Notes under the pieces: model-generated
Databases searched by the model: none
Seen by the model: the letters and a program-made list of their open reading frames with translations, nothing else
Told to the model about the DNA's origin: nothing
Shown here: piece by piece, positions 46,179 to 58,898 of the stretch
How the letters are laid out: every line of letters begins with the position of its first letter
Numbering within the stretch: position 1 is the first letter of the stretch
DNA from: Plotosus lineatus
Lineage: Eukaryota > Chordata > Actinopteri > Siluriformes > Plotosidae
Reading direction: 5' to 3'
NCBI GenBank assembly: GCA_024760905.1
Contig: CM045732.1
Span: 50,332,996-50,396,995 of the forward strand
DNA length: 64,000 nt
Program-made: the position numbers and the translations under genes

Positions 46179-48084
46179 CTTAAACATCCATGTGTTAACA
46201 AAACACATTTGTGTATGTGCATTCTTTAGTTATTTACATTTTCATAAGACTAATAGGAAGCTAATGCTTTCATGAGGAATTTGGTAATATCCGGAAGTTA
46301 CCATGAAACATAATTAATCTGTGGCTGAAAATGGTATAAAAATCTCTATCCAGCTGTAATATGAGATTTTATACATGTATCTTAATGAATGGGTGACACA
46401 CCCTCATCTTCACACACATGGAAATAAAACTATTAACATCAGTATACCAAAACACCAGTAAACAGATATAAGGGATAGTAGTCTCATGCTGATAAGTGAA
46501 CAATATTATCAGTTTTATAGAGATTTACAAGACAACCTTGAAGGATCACACAGTACTGTATAGCATGTGTGCAAAAAAAAAAAAAAACAAAAAAAAAACA
46601 AACTAATGTTTTCAATGCATTCTTTAACAGGAAGAGAGAAAAGTTTCTGCTACCCTGTCACCTTGCATGAACGTTTACTCAAATCAAAAAGGCTTGCAAT
46701 TTAACATACACTTACAGTAATGTGTTACGGCTCAAGTATACGTCCATGAACAAGATTTGCAAACAGTACACATTATGCAAATTTCATCATATTCACACTC
46801 CATCCACATTTTGTGAACAGACTTGTTTGCACATGTGTAAAGCTGAACATGCAATAATACACTGATTCAGTGGTGGGAGTACTAGGGAAAGCCCAATATT
46901 CAAGTATAATTTGGACACACACATGTCCTATATGAAAGTTGCACAAAGACATGTTCATGAATGTATACTTCTGCCCTCAGAGATGATTTCTGTAAATAAA
47001 AACCAAGGTTAGTCATTAATTTAAACAACTAGGGTTTCGCCAAACTAAATCTTAAAGACACCGAATCCTGGAGTACGTCCAAACTTTTGTTTACCACCCC
47101 GACACTATGCTGTACCCTATATGGAGTAATCTAAACCAGCATAAACGAGGAAAGAAATACTAATAACAATAGTGTTTTACTTCTAAGCACTTATGAAGTC
47201 TCTTGAATGGACAGCAGGTTTCCTGTAAAAGCACACTAGTTTAGAACATCCTGAAAAGATTCTGGAGTGTCTTTAATATCAATAGCATAAGAGTACAAAT
47301 TTAGGACCTGAATTTGTAGCCAGTTAGCACTGATTTTTCACTTTCACAATGTTGGCTGTGGTGCAGCAACTCTGTCCAACAGCTACACAGTTACCATAAG
47401 AGGACACAACAAAGCATGTTTTTTGTTTTTTTTAATCAGCCTGGCTCAGGGCAAAATCACAGAGCCATTTACTTAACTAGGATGGATTTACCTGAAAAAA
47501 ACCCCCCAAAAAACATAAAACACTCAATATCTTTATACAAAACATACATAAATGGAGATTAGGGGTTTCTCAAATTCAGTAAATCCAAATTTCCACTGAA
47601 TGAATATACAGAGAGAAAAACATTCCTTTAAACACCAAATAAGGCTGGAGAACCCACAGTGAAACTAAAGGAAGGGAGGCCAGAGACCAATAAGGTGACT
47701 GTACAACTTCATCATGTGACACAGCTAAAGACATAAACAGCATGAACTTAAATCACTGTTTTAAGCAGAAATTACTGAAATCTTTATAAATAACTCTTGA
47801 AACAGAACAGAATTTAAAAAGTTACCCAACAGCTATTTTTAATCTGCTTTATATATTTTTAATTGCTGTTTGTTTAAACTTTACTGTTTAATTATACAGG
47901 CAGAGATTTTTTGTTTTGCTGTATTAGCATTTCTCTTGGTCTTGCTTTCGGTGTAAAACTATTACACACCCTGCTGCTACCAATTCAATCCTTATAAGGA
48001 CATACAGAAGAAATAAGATGTACACAACAATAAATGCTGCTTTTTTCTATTATTACAGAGATTTAGAATAGTAGCATGAACAGT

Positions 48085-51000
48085 TTAGCTCCTGAGTGCC
48101 TCTAGTCTGGACTGCATTTCCTCAATGTCTTCCTCTTCGTCTTCTGAGGCAGCAGTAGCCCCGACTGGCTCCGGCTCAGGAAGAGCGTCTGTCACTTTGC
48201 TGGGAGCTTTTCCAAGAGCACCTATTGTTAACCAAAATAAAACAGCATTCTGTATCAGAGCGTTTTGATGGCTGTTTAAATTTAAAACAAGCTAAACTGC
48301 AAGTTTAGGAGGTTTATATATAGATATTATTACGAACCGGAAACATGTATACAATAACAATATAAAACCAACCTTAAACTTACTACATTAAGTCGTCGAC
48401 TTACGACCGTGTTTGGTTCCGGCAGACTGGTCGGAACTCGAGCTGGTCGTATGTCGACTTTCCATCCAAATACACTCACGCCAAACAAAAACAAATGAAT
48501 AAATCTTGCGCATTTAAATCTATACATCTATTTTCAATTCCACGTCACTGTGACACGCAGCAGAGAGCCAATCCTTTCTGTACTCCACTGTGTGGGCGGG
48601 TCCCATAGCTTCAAACTGCAATTTTATCGGATTATAACAGCCGCCACAGACTGTTTGAGTAAAGAGATAAATTTCCCTAGTTTTGATCGGTTCATTTCCA
48701 CGAAGCCAAGCACGGCTGGCAAGCAGACACAAATGGACAGACATGGAAAAACTTCAACCCGCAGAGCAGCTAATTGCCAAAACTTGGGACGCGCTTCCTG
48801 TCACATAAACACTGCCGTTTCAAGGTGTCGGACCCACCCACACAGAAAGGATTGGCTTTCCGCTTCGCGCCACAGTGATATGGCATTGAAAGTAGATGAC
48901 TAGATTTGTTCTGAGCAGTTAGAAAGTGAAGCTGCATCATCTCCTGCTTGGCCCTTTAAGATGCTGGCACAGCCGGCAGCGCAAACAACTGTCGTACGCA
49001 ACATGCGCACTGCCATGAATCATGCGTCACCACTTTTGCGGTCGTAAAGTCGATCAGACGTAACTCGCATAGGTCGTAAGGAGACGACTCACTGTACTTG
49101 GTTACTTCAATTAAACAAAATGAGCATCATGACTAGAGATTGATTTGAGGAATTTTACAGTGAATGAGATGAAGGTCTGTTTCTGAAAGAAAAGGGCTGG
49201 TTGAATAACCAGTTGATTGAGTGATCAATCAGAGCAGTGAGAACATGCATCATGACTCACTGGGACTGACAACAAAGACCAAGTTTATGTCATTACTGAG
49301 TGCATTCAGAAAAGATGCTTAATCACACAAACAGCTTTTTGTGCACTTGATTCACAACACTTCCACATACTCAGTATGCTATTTAAACACCACAGGGATG
49401 GGTACAGGAACGGAAATTAACAAGAAAGAATGGTACAAAGTATAATTAGTTCTTTTTAGGTTGCTTTAATTATCTCCACCAAGGAGGGAGGTCATGAGAT
49501 TGGTGGTGTGTCTGTGCTTGTGGCTGACCACAATGACTTGAAAACTAATATACAGATGTTCACAACAAAGCCCACCAAATATGTGAGGCACTCGTCACAC
49601 AGACCACTTTTGAGATAAAGGCCAGAAAAGTAAAAATGGTCCATTTTTATCGAAATTCGGATTTTTGCATAAACTATTAAAATAAGTATTCAACTATCAC
49701 TTACTCACGTGAAATTAATTAAAAACTCAATAAAAATGTCTTTTTCCTCCCATTTTTCTGTCGAGTACCCTCATAAAACTAGATAAAAACAGTAGCAAAC
49801 TTACTGGTTTTCGTTGCAATTATTCACCGAGTTCGGTACAAGGCACACTATAATCCATACACCAGAAGAACAGCCATGAAGTAGTCTCCCCATTTTGGAT
49901 ACTGTTTTGATATTAAAATGCCGTTTCAGCAAATAAATAAAGGTTATGAAGACGATATGCTCGTAAACAATGCAGGCTGGTTGCTAAGGAAGATCTGAAA
50001 CGAGCACACTGATTGGTCAGCTCGGGCTTGCACATGCACAGTGCCGTCACACGTTAACTTCCGGTTTACTTCCTGCTTCTGGTTTACTGCATGCTGAATT
50101 TATCTCTGACTTTCTCTTCAATAACAGTCATTAAGTTTATTTAACTATAATCCATACACCAGAAGAACAGCCATGAAGTAGTCTCCCCATTTTGGATACT
50201 GTTTTGATATTAAAATGCTGTTTCAGCAAATAAATAAAGGTTATGAAGACGATATGCTCGTAAACAATGCAGGCTGGTTGCTAAGGAAGATCTGAAACGA
50301 GCACACTGATTGGTCAGCTCGGGCTTGCACATGCACAGTGCCGTCACACGTTAACTTCCGGTTTACTTCCTGCTTCTGGTTTACTGCATGCTGAATTTAT
50401 CTCTGACTTTCACTTCAATAACAGTCATTAAGTTTATTTATAAGATTGTGAATACACATAATTTCTGGAAAAGGAGACTGAAATGTCATCTGTGATTTCT
50501 AGCAGCATTAGTACAGATGTTAAATTCAACGCGAGAATTGGGTTTTGAAGATGCCGGAATGCTTGGTGTTCTTGAAGATTATTTCGCCGTTGAGTATTTT
50601 TCTCTGCATGTAAAATGTGATTATGGAGGGTTTTTTGGATTATTTTATTTGTGTGTAATCTTGTCTGGACTGGATATGCTGGATCGTGGGTTGTTTAGTT
50701 CTGTACGAAAATTGGCCAAGACCTGAAAAATACTTAAATGTTTCATTCCTTTGATTCCTTTGACAAACTGATGATGATGCCAGCTGTGTTGATGAAAATT
50801 TTGATGTTGATGAAGAGGCATCTGTTAATAAAAGTGTGCATGAGTGGTGTTTGTGAAGATGATGTGATCCTTTCTGCTAAGCAGGATACAGATGAAGATA
50901 ATAATGATGAGGGCAGAGTTAATGAAGCTTATTTGTATAACGAGATCAGAGAGTTTTGTAATATGTCTATTAGTTTTGAAGCTATCATCGTCACAGACAG

Positions 51001-54000
51001 AAAACAGCTTCAAAACTAATAGACATATTTTCATGAAATTTTCACCAAATAGGTCTTGAGCCAGTGAAGAACTGATTCAGTTTTGGGTGTGATCAATAGC
51101 TGGATGCAGATGGGTTTTGAAAAGTTTTAGATAATGAAATTTCTCCTTCTAGAGGACATCAGATGTAATGTCTGGATTATAAAAGTTTACAAATCTTAGT
51201 GGAGGTCTGTGCTCTCAAAAATATTTTTCTTGTTGTTTTGATATATGGTGCTTTTCTGTTTCACACATATCATTTAGTTTTGAGCAAAAGGCCTCAAGCA
51301 GGGGAATTCAACCTCATCTGTAAAGTGTGCCTGCAAATTCTTTTCATCAAACAGGAGCCACACCTTCCACCTGTTTAAATCAACTGGTCTTTACTTTCAA
51401 TAACCTCTCAGGTGTGGTTCCTACAGCTGCACCCACAGTGATCTTTTGTAGAGAATATAGAACATCCCTGGCTTCAAGCATTAACCCCCCCCCCCAACAC
51501 ACACACGCACGGTAAGTGAATGATGTGTATGATTGGAAGCAAAAAAATGTAAATGAAAAACGGTACCAAAAGAATATTAACCTGGAATATACAAGGGTCT
51601 AGACTTCTTACCAGCCGTGATATCAAAGAGAATCCTGTCAACCTCAGCCTCTGCTGCTTCCTCCATTTCTTCCTCGTCCTCCATGCTATCAAATGTATCC
51701 TCCATCATCTCTTCTATAATACCCGCCTACAAAACATACACAACTTAATTAACAAAAAATATCACAAATGTTGTTTGTTTTAGTAGAATTAATTAAGCAA
51801 TAAAAGTTGATTTAATGAGCTTTAGGAGTGGAATGCTTTCCACATAAATGTCAAAATTACATGGTCACTGCAACACATGCCTACAAGTTTTTAAAGCGCT
51901 GAATGTTAAAATTACCCAACACATTGATATCAGTGCAAAGATGACACTGTGCTTTTATCTTCATCAGTGAATCATAACGTTATAATATTGTTAACTGCAG
52001 ATCACAAACATTATTTAAATATATTTTATCTGACGTGGTGTCATAGTGGTGCAGAAGAACTACTGTTGTCTTTCGGAAAAAATCATTAAACAGAGATCCC
52101 TCACTTTCCGCGATTAATTGGGACTGAGATCCACGAAGTAGGTTCACCCCTTCCAACACCCCCTGACTGACATATACATACATGTATGTGTGTATATATA
52201 ATATCAATAAATACATATTCAATGCTATAAATGCTTATAATAACAAGCATTTAAAAATAATGCATAAGATGTAAATAAAATATAAATACACACATACAGA
52301 TGCGCGCGCACGCACATACTCAGATGTACCTCACAACACGGTAACTAGTTTTGATGGGAGATTTTGGGTTGTTTTTTGTTTGTTTAGGGTTTTTTTGCAT
52401 AATTGGCCTTGTCTTTGTGGCATTTTCCTTAACTTCCTTATTTTTAAATTAATAAAAATATATAAAAAACAACATGTGATGCACTGAAGCCACATGAATT
52501 GAAGCGCAAAGTAGCGAGGGATCCCTGTATTCAATTTTATGACTGATTATTCTGTGTGGACTTTACATGTTCTCCCAGTGCCTGATGTGGTTTTCTCCAG
52601 GTATTCCTGTCTTCTTCAAAGACATGCACATTCTGTCAACTGGCAAGTCTAAATTGCCCCTGATGGAAATGTGAATGGCTGTTTGCATCTGTAGTAGCCC
52701 TGAGATAGATAAGAGACCTTCAAATTTCTCCAGACTTGCTTACAGCTTTTGAAACTGAGCTATTGTTTTCCTGACTTCAGTGGATTCTCGACAGCCTGTG
52801 GTAGAAAAATAACTTGCTTGGTTCATCTCAAGACCAGCTTTACTGTGAGCTCTGGGCTGGACTGTCACACAAAGGTAACATTTCCTGAGATACTTTTTTA
52901 ATGCTTCTTTTTCCATATCTTCTATTGCTGTTTGGAATGCTTCTTGCTGTTCAAACCACTCTAGAGTAACCAGCAGACTAAAGTTTTCACAGAAATATAC
53001 TTGGTTTAGCATTAGTGGCAGTTTGTAGACACTGGGATCTTCAAATAAATCTTTTTAAATTAAGAGTGTTGTTACCTTGTAGTTTTTCACCTTTAAAAAC
53101 TGAAAGCAATACTGTGTATCTTTCCTTCAATTGTAGGGGACAGAATTTGGTTGAATTTTTTAGGATTTCACCATCAGAGACTGCAAAGCATGAATATTTC
53201 TCTGCACTTTTAGCAGTGCATTATGCACTTAAAATAATTATTTTTAAGCCTGAGATTAAATCATCATGGACCAATCAGATCATGCTGTTCATATGTATTA
53301 TATTCACTAGTCCATGTTATATTGTTCTACGAATCAGGTTTGCGCTGTCATGATATAAGTAGCATGTTTTGGGGTTGTTGTTTTAAGTGATTGAACTTTT
53401 GGTGAGTTTCAGACCTTCATCATCTCCTTTGAGAGTTCCCTCATGGAAGCCTGGATCTCTGGGATTTTTACCAAGTTCTGCATGGCCTTCATAACTTCTG
53501 TGCTCTTCTGCAATGCACCAGCCATTCTTAACACAGCTGTCCAGACACCCAAATGCAAAGAAAATAAAACTTTGATCAATAAATGAGTTGGTCTTGTGAT
53601 TCTATGGTGCATATAAGAATTAGGCTATACTCACATAACTGATTCTTCATACTAAGAAGCACAGAGTTCATTTGGGCTTTGGAGGCATAAAGTTTGCTGA
53701 CTGCCTTCTTAGACTGAATCATCTCTTTGGCAAGAATGATGCACACGTCTTTTTGTCCTTTCTTAGCTGCATCTTTGATTGATCTCTTCACTTTCTCCTC
53801 CTCCCTCTGAATATCTTAAAATAATTTAAAAAATTCCTTGCATATATCATCTCAAATAAAGCAGACATCTCAAGATCACCATTCCTTATTGGACTAATAC
53901 AGCAACCTCTGTTTCAGGGCTTCAGGTCATTTTTATTCGCTACACAGATGAAGACTCACCTCGAATTTGTCTGTCAATCGTCCTCATTTCCTTCCGTATT

Positions 54001-54432
54001 TTAAGGGACCATTCATTAACCTTAGAGACATAAAAACAAATGTAATGTTCCAATCCAGGAAGAACCAGCAACAATTCACTTTTTCCTGGATATGACCTTC
54101 TGTGAAATTACTCTATGACGCTTATAGAAAATAATTACTCTACTGAGAGTGGATTATTAGCAATATTAACAATGTTTTATGCAAGACCAAAGTAAGAAAT
54201 TGCATCGTTAATCTCTCAGTTTGTGATTAATTAAGACTGAAAAATAAACATTTTGTTCACACACCCACTTAAAGTTAGCCAATGACGTTAGCAGGCGAAA
54301 TATCCAGTCAACTAATTAACCCACTCTCTGTAAACCTCAACAAACATATTACTCTATAATATCTCAATTAATCCCGAGTTCACCTACCAGGTCTTTCGGA
54401 TGTTTTTCTGGCGTTTTACCGAAAAGCCCCAT
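48085..54432 (-). CDS. chmp3: Charged multivesicular body protein 3 (ESCRT-III, Vps24)
   Basis: Six exons join in frame on the minus strand: 54432-54388, 54020-53960, 53814-53635, 53536-53415, 51726-51612, 48221-48085 (TAA), giving 219 residues (human CHMP3: 222). The N terminus MGLFGKTPEKHPKDLVNEWS is typical of CHMP3, followed by a basic helix (KIRKEMRTIDRQIRDIQREE, KVKRSIKDAAKKGQKDVCII) and the coiled-coil core (AKEMIQSKKAVSKLYASKAQ, QKSTEVMKAMQNLVKIPEIQ). The acidic C-terminal half is GIIEEMMEDTFDSMEDEEEM, DRILFDITAGALGKAP, and it ends IEEMQSRLEALRS, fitting the MIT-interacting motif that binds VPS4. From family knowledge it co-polymerises with CHMP2A and caps CHMP4 filaments in multivesicular body sorting, cytokinesis and membrane repair. 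The exon-4 donor is GTCTGA, weaker than the others. Confidence 0.97.
48386..49094. mobile_element. Pogo/Tigger-like non-autonomous element with nested inverted repeat
   Basis: The 23-bp ends (left cattaagtcgtcgacttacg; right, minus strand, cagtgagtcgtctccttacg, both followed by acc) match at 19 positions and are flanked by TA. Inside, about 48542-48600 and 48838-48895 form a second pair of inverted arms containing ccaatcctttctgt / acagaaaggattgg. There is no transposase frame. Lies in chmp3 intron 5. Confidence 0.7.
49848..50441. repeat. Two-copy tandem duplication, 297-bp unit
   Basis: Units 49848-50144 and 50145-50441 start with ctataatccatacaccagaa and align without gaps. I see only isolated substitutions (for example gccgtttcag/gctgtttcag and ctttctcttc/ctttcacttc). 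Near identity implies a recent duplication. Lies in chmp3 intron 5. Confidence 0.93.
50961..51028. repeat. Perfect 23-bp inverted repeat with a 22-base loop
   Basis: Arms 50961-50983 and 51006-51028 (atatgtctattagttttgaa + gct and its exact complement) would form a strong hairpin. The flanking text (tttcatgaaattttcaccaa) resembles a common fish interspersed repeat. Lies in chmp3 intron 5. Confidence 0.9.
52091..52527. mobile_element. Pogo-like MITE with CAGGGATCCCTG ends, copy 2
   Basis: The left end cagagatccctcactttccg and the right end gtagcgagggatccctg match copy 1 (36217-36974) along the whole length, without the SINE insertion. It is about 437 bp. Lies in chmp3 intron 4. Confidence 0.75.
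52545..52720 (+). repeat. HE1/DANA-like SINE body fragment
   Basis: tctgtgtggactttacatgt, tgtggttttctccaggtatt and aaagacatgcacattctgtc are the body module. It follows the MITE within 20 bp. Confidence 0.7.
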
Positions 54433-54519
54433 GCTGAAACCTTCAGTCTAGCTACTCGGAGAGCTATGGAGGCTATCAAAACAACACATTACAACTGCTC
54501 TTCCCCATTCCAAACAAGC

Positions 54520-54547
54520 GACGTCACCCACCTAAGTCACTTCCGGT
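54520..54547. promoter_or_regulatory. chmp3: CRE-like and ETS sites in the chmp3 promoter
   Basis: cgacgtcac (a TGACGTCG CRE-like octamer, read on the minus strand) and cacttccgg (an ETS core, GGAA on the minus strand) lie 90-115 bp upstream of the chmp3 ATG. No TATA box. Such pairs are frequent in housekeeping promoters; function is inferred. Confidence 0.4.
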
Positions 54548-54888
54548 TCACGAGTTCAACTAATGTAGAATAAAGGTGTAGATTCAGAGCGCCAACTGGC
54601 CAAAAACACGTTTTTACGGCTCGATGTGAAGAGTAGACGGATGTGTCCGAGAATTCAAAAATTTAAAACGTTGTAAGTGATGTCCGTAAGTGCTGCTGCC
54701 GTGTAGGAACTGAGTTCGAGTCTCTTTCTAGTAGATGAGAGGCAGTCGGGTCGGTTCAGCACAGATTCCAAATTTGAGCATCAGAGCCCGAATTACAATG
54801 ACAATTCCAACCAAATTCTAAAATGTATAAAACAATGTTTAGTTTTCTTTTTCTGTCGCGTACGTAACTCGTTGTGACGTCAGCAGAA

Positions 54889-54889
<1 letters not shown>

Positions 54890-54922
<33 letters not shown>

Positions 54923-55135
54923 TCCGCGGTTAATTGGGACATGATTATAATGACATTAAACATTTAAAAATAATGCATAAGATGTAAATAAAATATAAAT
55001 ACACACACATACAGATGCGTGCGCACATTCAGATGAGCACCTCACATAAAAATGTAAGTAGTTTTGATGGGAGGTTTTGGGTTGTTTTTTTGTTTGTTTT
55101 TGTTTGAGTTTTTTTTTTTTTTTTTACACTGCCCA
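54890..55135. mobile_element. (CA)n and truncated CAGGGATCCCTG MITE, copy 3
   Basis: A CA run (54890-54920) leads into tttccgcggttaattgggac, aaaataatgcataagatgta and tttgatgggaggttttgggt, which parallel copies 1 and 2. The right part is replaced by an RTE-like LINE fragment. Confidence 0.7.
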
Positions 55136-55214
55136 AGTGATTTTATATTTGAACAACATTCCCGATCTCTTCCCATTCTTGTGTTAATCCTTGATAAGAG
55201 TATACAGTATATCT

Positions 55215-55676
55215 TCTTTTCCTTCTCAAATGATCTGCCTCCATCTCACCCGATCCTCTGCATTGTCAACTCTTACTCCAACTACCTTCATGTCCTCCTT
55301 CACCACATCCATAAATCTTCTCTTTGGTCTTCCTCTGGGCCTTCTGCCTGGTAGTTCCAACCTCAGCATCCTACTACCAATATACTCACTATCCCTCCTC
55401 TGTACATGTCCAACCCATCTCAATCCAGCCCCTCTGACTTTGTCTCCAAAATGTCTTACATGTGCTGTCCCTCTGATGAACTCATTCCTGATCCTATCCA
55501 TCCTTGTTACTCCTCAAGGGAACCTCAACATTTTCATCTCTGCTACCTCCAGCTTTGCCTCCTGACTTTTCCGCAGTACCACTGTTTCTAAACCATACAA
55601 CATCGCTGGCCTCATCACTGTCTTGTACACTTTTCCTTTCATTCTTGCCGACAACTTCCTATCACACATCACACCC
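55215..55676 (-). mobile_element. RTE-like LINE fragment, third copy
   Basis: The minus strand encodes VMCDRKLSARMKGKVYKTVM, YGLETVVLRKSQEAKLEVAE and, after a frameshift, MDRIRNEFIRGTAHVRHFGD and RRPRGRPKRRFMDVVKEDMK. This is the same C-terminal region as the copies at 2993 and 14245. Most of the 3' tail after RWRQII is lost. Upstream it joins unrelated repeat sequence (about 55690-55930). Confidence 0.88.
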
Positions 55677-56044
55677 GTACTTGCCTTTGAGCCCTTCCCA
55701 CAGGCCTGGCTCCAGGGGGAGACCCCAATGACCTGCATCAGGGCAAGGGAAGTTGGGTTGTTTTGACCTGCGCTTTGTCTGGAAGTTTACCTAGCACCTG
55801 TTTACCGTTGTTGACCCTACTAGTGGCATAATGCTCCAAACAACATAGCTCCTAGGATCATTAGGACAGGCAAACCTCTCCACCACAATAAAGTGGTGAG
55901 TGGGTGTGGTCTGTATAGTTATACAATATATGAATTGTGACAGTTCGAACATTGGGGTCATTAGAAATCCTTTAACTGACAACATGCGTAATATTTCATA
56001 ATATAGAAACTAAAACAATTAAAAAAAAGAATGATAATGTTTTG

Positions 56045-56350
56045 TCCAGTATGGCATAGTGGATAACAATATAACAATAACAAGGTCCTGGATTTAATTA
56101 TATTTTCATGCAAGGACATTTCTATGTTGTGTCTGTGGTACTTTTGAGGGTTCCTCTATGTGCTTTGGTTTCCTCTTACAGTCCAAAGACATATATATAT
56201 ATTAGGCTAAGGGTATTTCAAATTGCCCCTATGTGTGAGTATGTCAGTATGAAAGGGTGTGTGATATCCCTATGATGGTCAGGTAAACTATTTAAGGTAT
56301 GCCCTGTTTTTTTTTGAGTGGGATAAGTTAGGTTGTCTAGTATGATTCGG
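56045..56350 (+). repeat. HE1/DANA-like SINE, diverged
   Basis: Head tatggcatagtggataacaa, body gtgctttggtttcctcttac with agtccaaagacat, and tail tttaaggtatgccctg followed by GAATGAATCA. Confidence 0.65.
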
Positions 56351-56891
56351 TATTCAATGAATGAATCATCATGTACTTATCAGGTATCATTCTGATACTT
56401 ATCTTAAATATCTTATATCGCAGATACATTCACAAAACATTTTATTGGGATCACTTGCAATCCCTAAACTAACCCTGAGGCAAAAGTGCTATGCATAAAA
56501 TTAGACAGACACAATCTAAGATGTTCGGTTACTCTTTACATGAAACATTACAGTGAATGAAATGTGATCTAACTGAGGTGAGTTTTTCATGAAGGTCTAA
56601 TCTCTGGTAATTTTCACACACAAGTGTCCATAGAGCTTACACAGAATGCCTTGAAAATACAACAATAACATGAGCAACAGTAAAATATCTGGTTACTGGG
56701 AATACTACAGATAGAGAGGAGATGTTGATGAGACAGGTCAGAGAAAAATTACCAGAATGGTTCGAGGTGACATGGTGGGCATAAAAGCGATCGAGAGTGC
56801 ACCAGCTTAAGACAGACAGCCTACAACAGCAGGAGACCACATCAGGATCTTTCATGTGAGCCAAGAGCCGAAAAAATGGAAGCTAGATCTC

Positions 56892-56892
<1 letters not shown>

Positions 56893-56958
<66 letters not shown>
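56893..56958. repeat. (CA)n microsatellite
   Basis: About 33 uninterrupted CA units. Confidence 0.97.
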
Positions 56959-56959
<1 letters not shown>

Positions 56960-57329
56960 AGAGATCTCAAGATATCAGTGGTTTCTGAAGTACTAAAAGC
57001 AGTTACTCTGACCTGATTCTGATATTTAAGCGGACACTACTGTAGCTCTTGGCATGGTACTGACATAGTTTTATAATTACTGACACATGATTGATTAATT
57101 GATTGGATAACTTCATGATTGTGCAGATGTGCATGTGTTTCTGCCCTGCTAAAACAAAAACAAAACAAAAAAACCCAGCCTGATTTAAATCTATATACAT
57201 ATGCTGTCTAAGACACATCTGGTAGACATGAATATTTCCTACATTATGGTGACTAATCCAACATTATAGACCAACATATGGAATATGGGATATGGAAACT
57301 GGGAACTATTTATGTTCAAATGGATGTTT

Positions 57330-57520
57330 CAGGGCAGTGGTTTGTATGTCAAGAAGGTACTGATCTCAAATCCTGGGCTCAGCAAGGGCGTTTCTGCGTG
57401 AAGCTTGCATGTTCTGTCTCTGGTTTCCTGGGTTTCCTCTAGGTGCTCTAGTTTCCTCCTACAGTTCAAATGCATATTAAGCTAATTGTCTGTATCAAAA
57501 TTTCCAATTAGTGTGAGTGT
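57330..57520 (+). repeat. HE1/DANA-like SINE fragment
   Basis: gggcgtttctgcgtgaagct, tgggtttcctctaggtgctc and ttcctcctacagttcaaatg: body module with a damaged head. Confidence 0.7.
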
Positions 57521-58054
57521 GTAACATAATTTTATTGAAAATAGTTTGTGTAAAATGTTGAATCATTAGTATCATTTAAGAAACTGTGTTCCTAGCAGCA
57601 TTAAGTTGTGTTTTGAACAGCTGTGAGCTGCTCAGTCCAAGCTGGAGTTTCAGCAGGATAATCAAGAGAACTGTGAGTGTTTGGTTGTTTTACAAATTTT
57701 TACTCCATGGTGCAATGTAAGGCATCTTACTGAAAACAAGCACTTAGCATTTTCTTGGGCACACAGTTTGGAAAAAACTCCAGACAGGTTGGCTAAGATA
57801 AAATGGTCTTTGGTAGATGAACATGCAATAAATTGTCATAAATCTGTTTATGGTGTATGGTGCGCTGTGATGGACTTCCATCCCATCTGGGATGAGTTCC
57901 TCTCACTCGTCTCACTCTCACTCAATTTTTCTTTCTTCTTACCCGAAAGACTATGACGGTGACTGGCTAACATTAGCGAACCAGTTACAAACTGAAAGTA
58001 AGTTTCTCTATTATTACATGAAAAATAAGCAAGCAGGAATATCATAGGTATGTC

Positions 58055-58200
58055 AGGGTGACTCAATGGTTAGCGTTGTTACCTCACAGTGTGATGGATC
58101 TGGTTTTCAATACCTCTCACCCTAAGCCAGCTGGGTTTGGCTCCAGCTTACTCATGAATCTGATGGATAACCAGTAAAGACAATAAATGGATGAATAAAT
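58055..58200 (+). repeat. HE1/DANA-like SINE fragment
   Basis: Head remnant (gactcaatggttagcgttgt, then tacctcacag) joined to a tail remnant (gccagctgggtttggctcca) and a GATG run. Confidence 0.55.
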
Positions 58201-58394
58201 GGATGGATGGAAGGAACACAACAGGTTCTTAAAGAGAAACACATTTTAAAAAGTTATTAATAAGTTTGGTACTTTTGTGAGAAAAACATTTTGCAAAAGA
58301 AATCTACTTTTAAGAAGAAAATAGTTTGCTGCTGCTGCTGATTATTATTGTTTTTCTCACGACCCCCCCCCCCCCACACTAATTTGTCTACCCA

Positions 58395-58810
58395 TTCAAT
58401 CTTACTACAGTTGCAAGGAGGCTGTACAGCTCACCAAATCATTGCAGAGCCAAATCACACACACAACCATTCGCACTCATAATCACCCCTAGGGGAAGTT
58501 TTGAAAAAATCAATTAGCCTGATGTGCATGTCTTTGGACTGTGGAAGGAAAAACATGCACAGGGATATAAATCAAAGTCCACACAAAAATGCCAGGCTCA
58601 AAATTCAAAGCCAGGACCTTCTTGTTATGATGCAAACGTATTAACCATGACAGCACGTGCCACTCATGATTTTTAGTATTATAATTTAACTCTTCTTATT
58701 CATTTGCCAAAGTAATTCTTTTAGGGTCACGGGAAGACTGTGCCTTTCCCAGTGAAGCAAAGGCAGGGTACACCCTGTAAAGCTTGCCAGACCATCACAG
58801 GGCTCAGACG

Positions 58811-58898
<88 letters not shown>

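Noticed and set aside
48550..48903. 117-codon plus-strand frame and its minus-strand mirror
   Set aside because: Both arise from the inner inverted repeat of a non-autonomous TIR element, which explains the shared RKDWLSA peptide.
49848..50441. CRISPR-like or satellite array
   Set aside because: Only two long direct units without spacers, in a eukaryotic intron; a simple tandem duplication.
50517..51019. Two plus-strand frames of 69 and 93 codons
   Set aside because: Methionine-rich and acidic low-complexity reading through a repeat that contains a perfect hairpin; no homology recognised and on the strand opposite chmp3.
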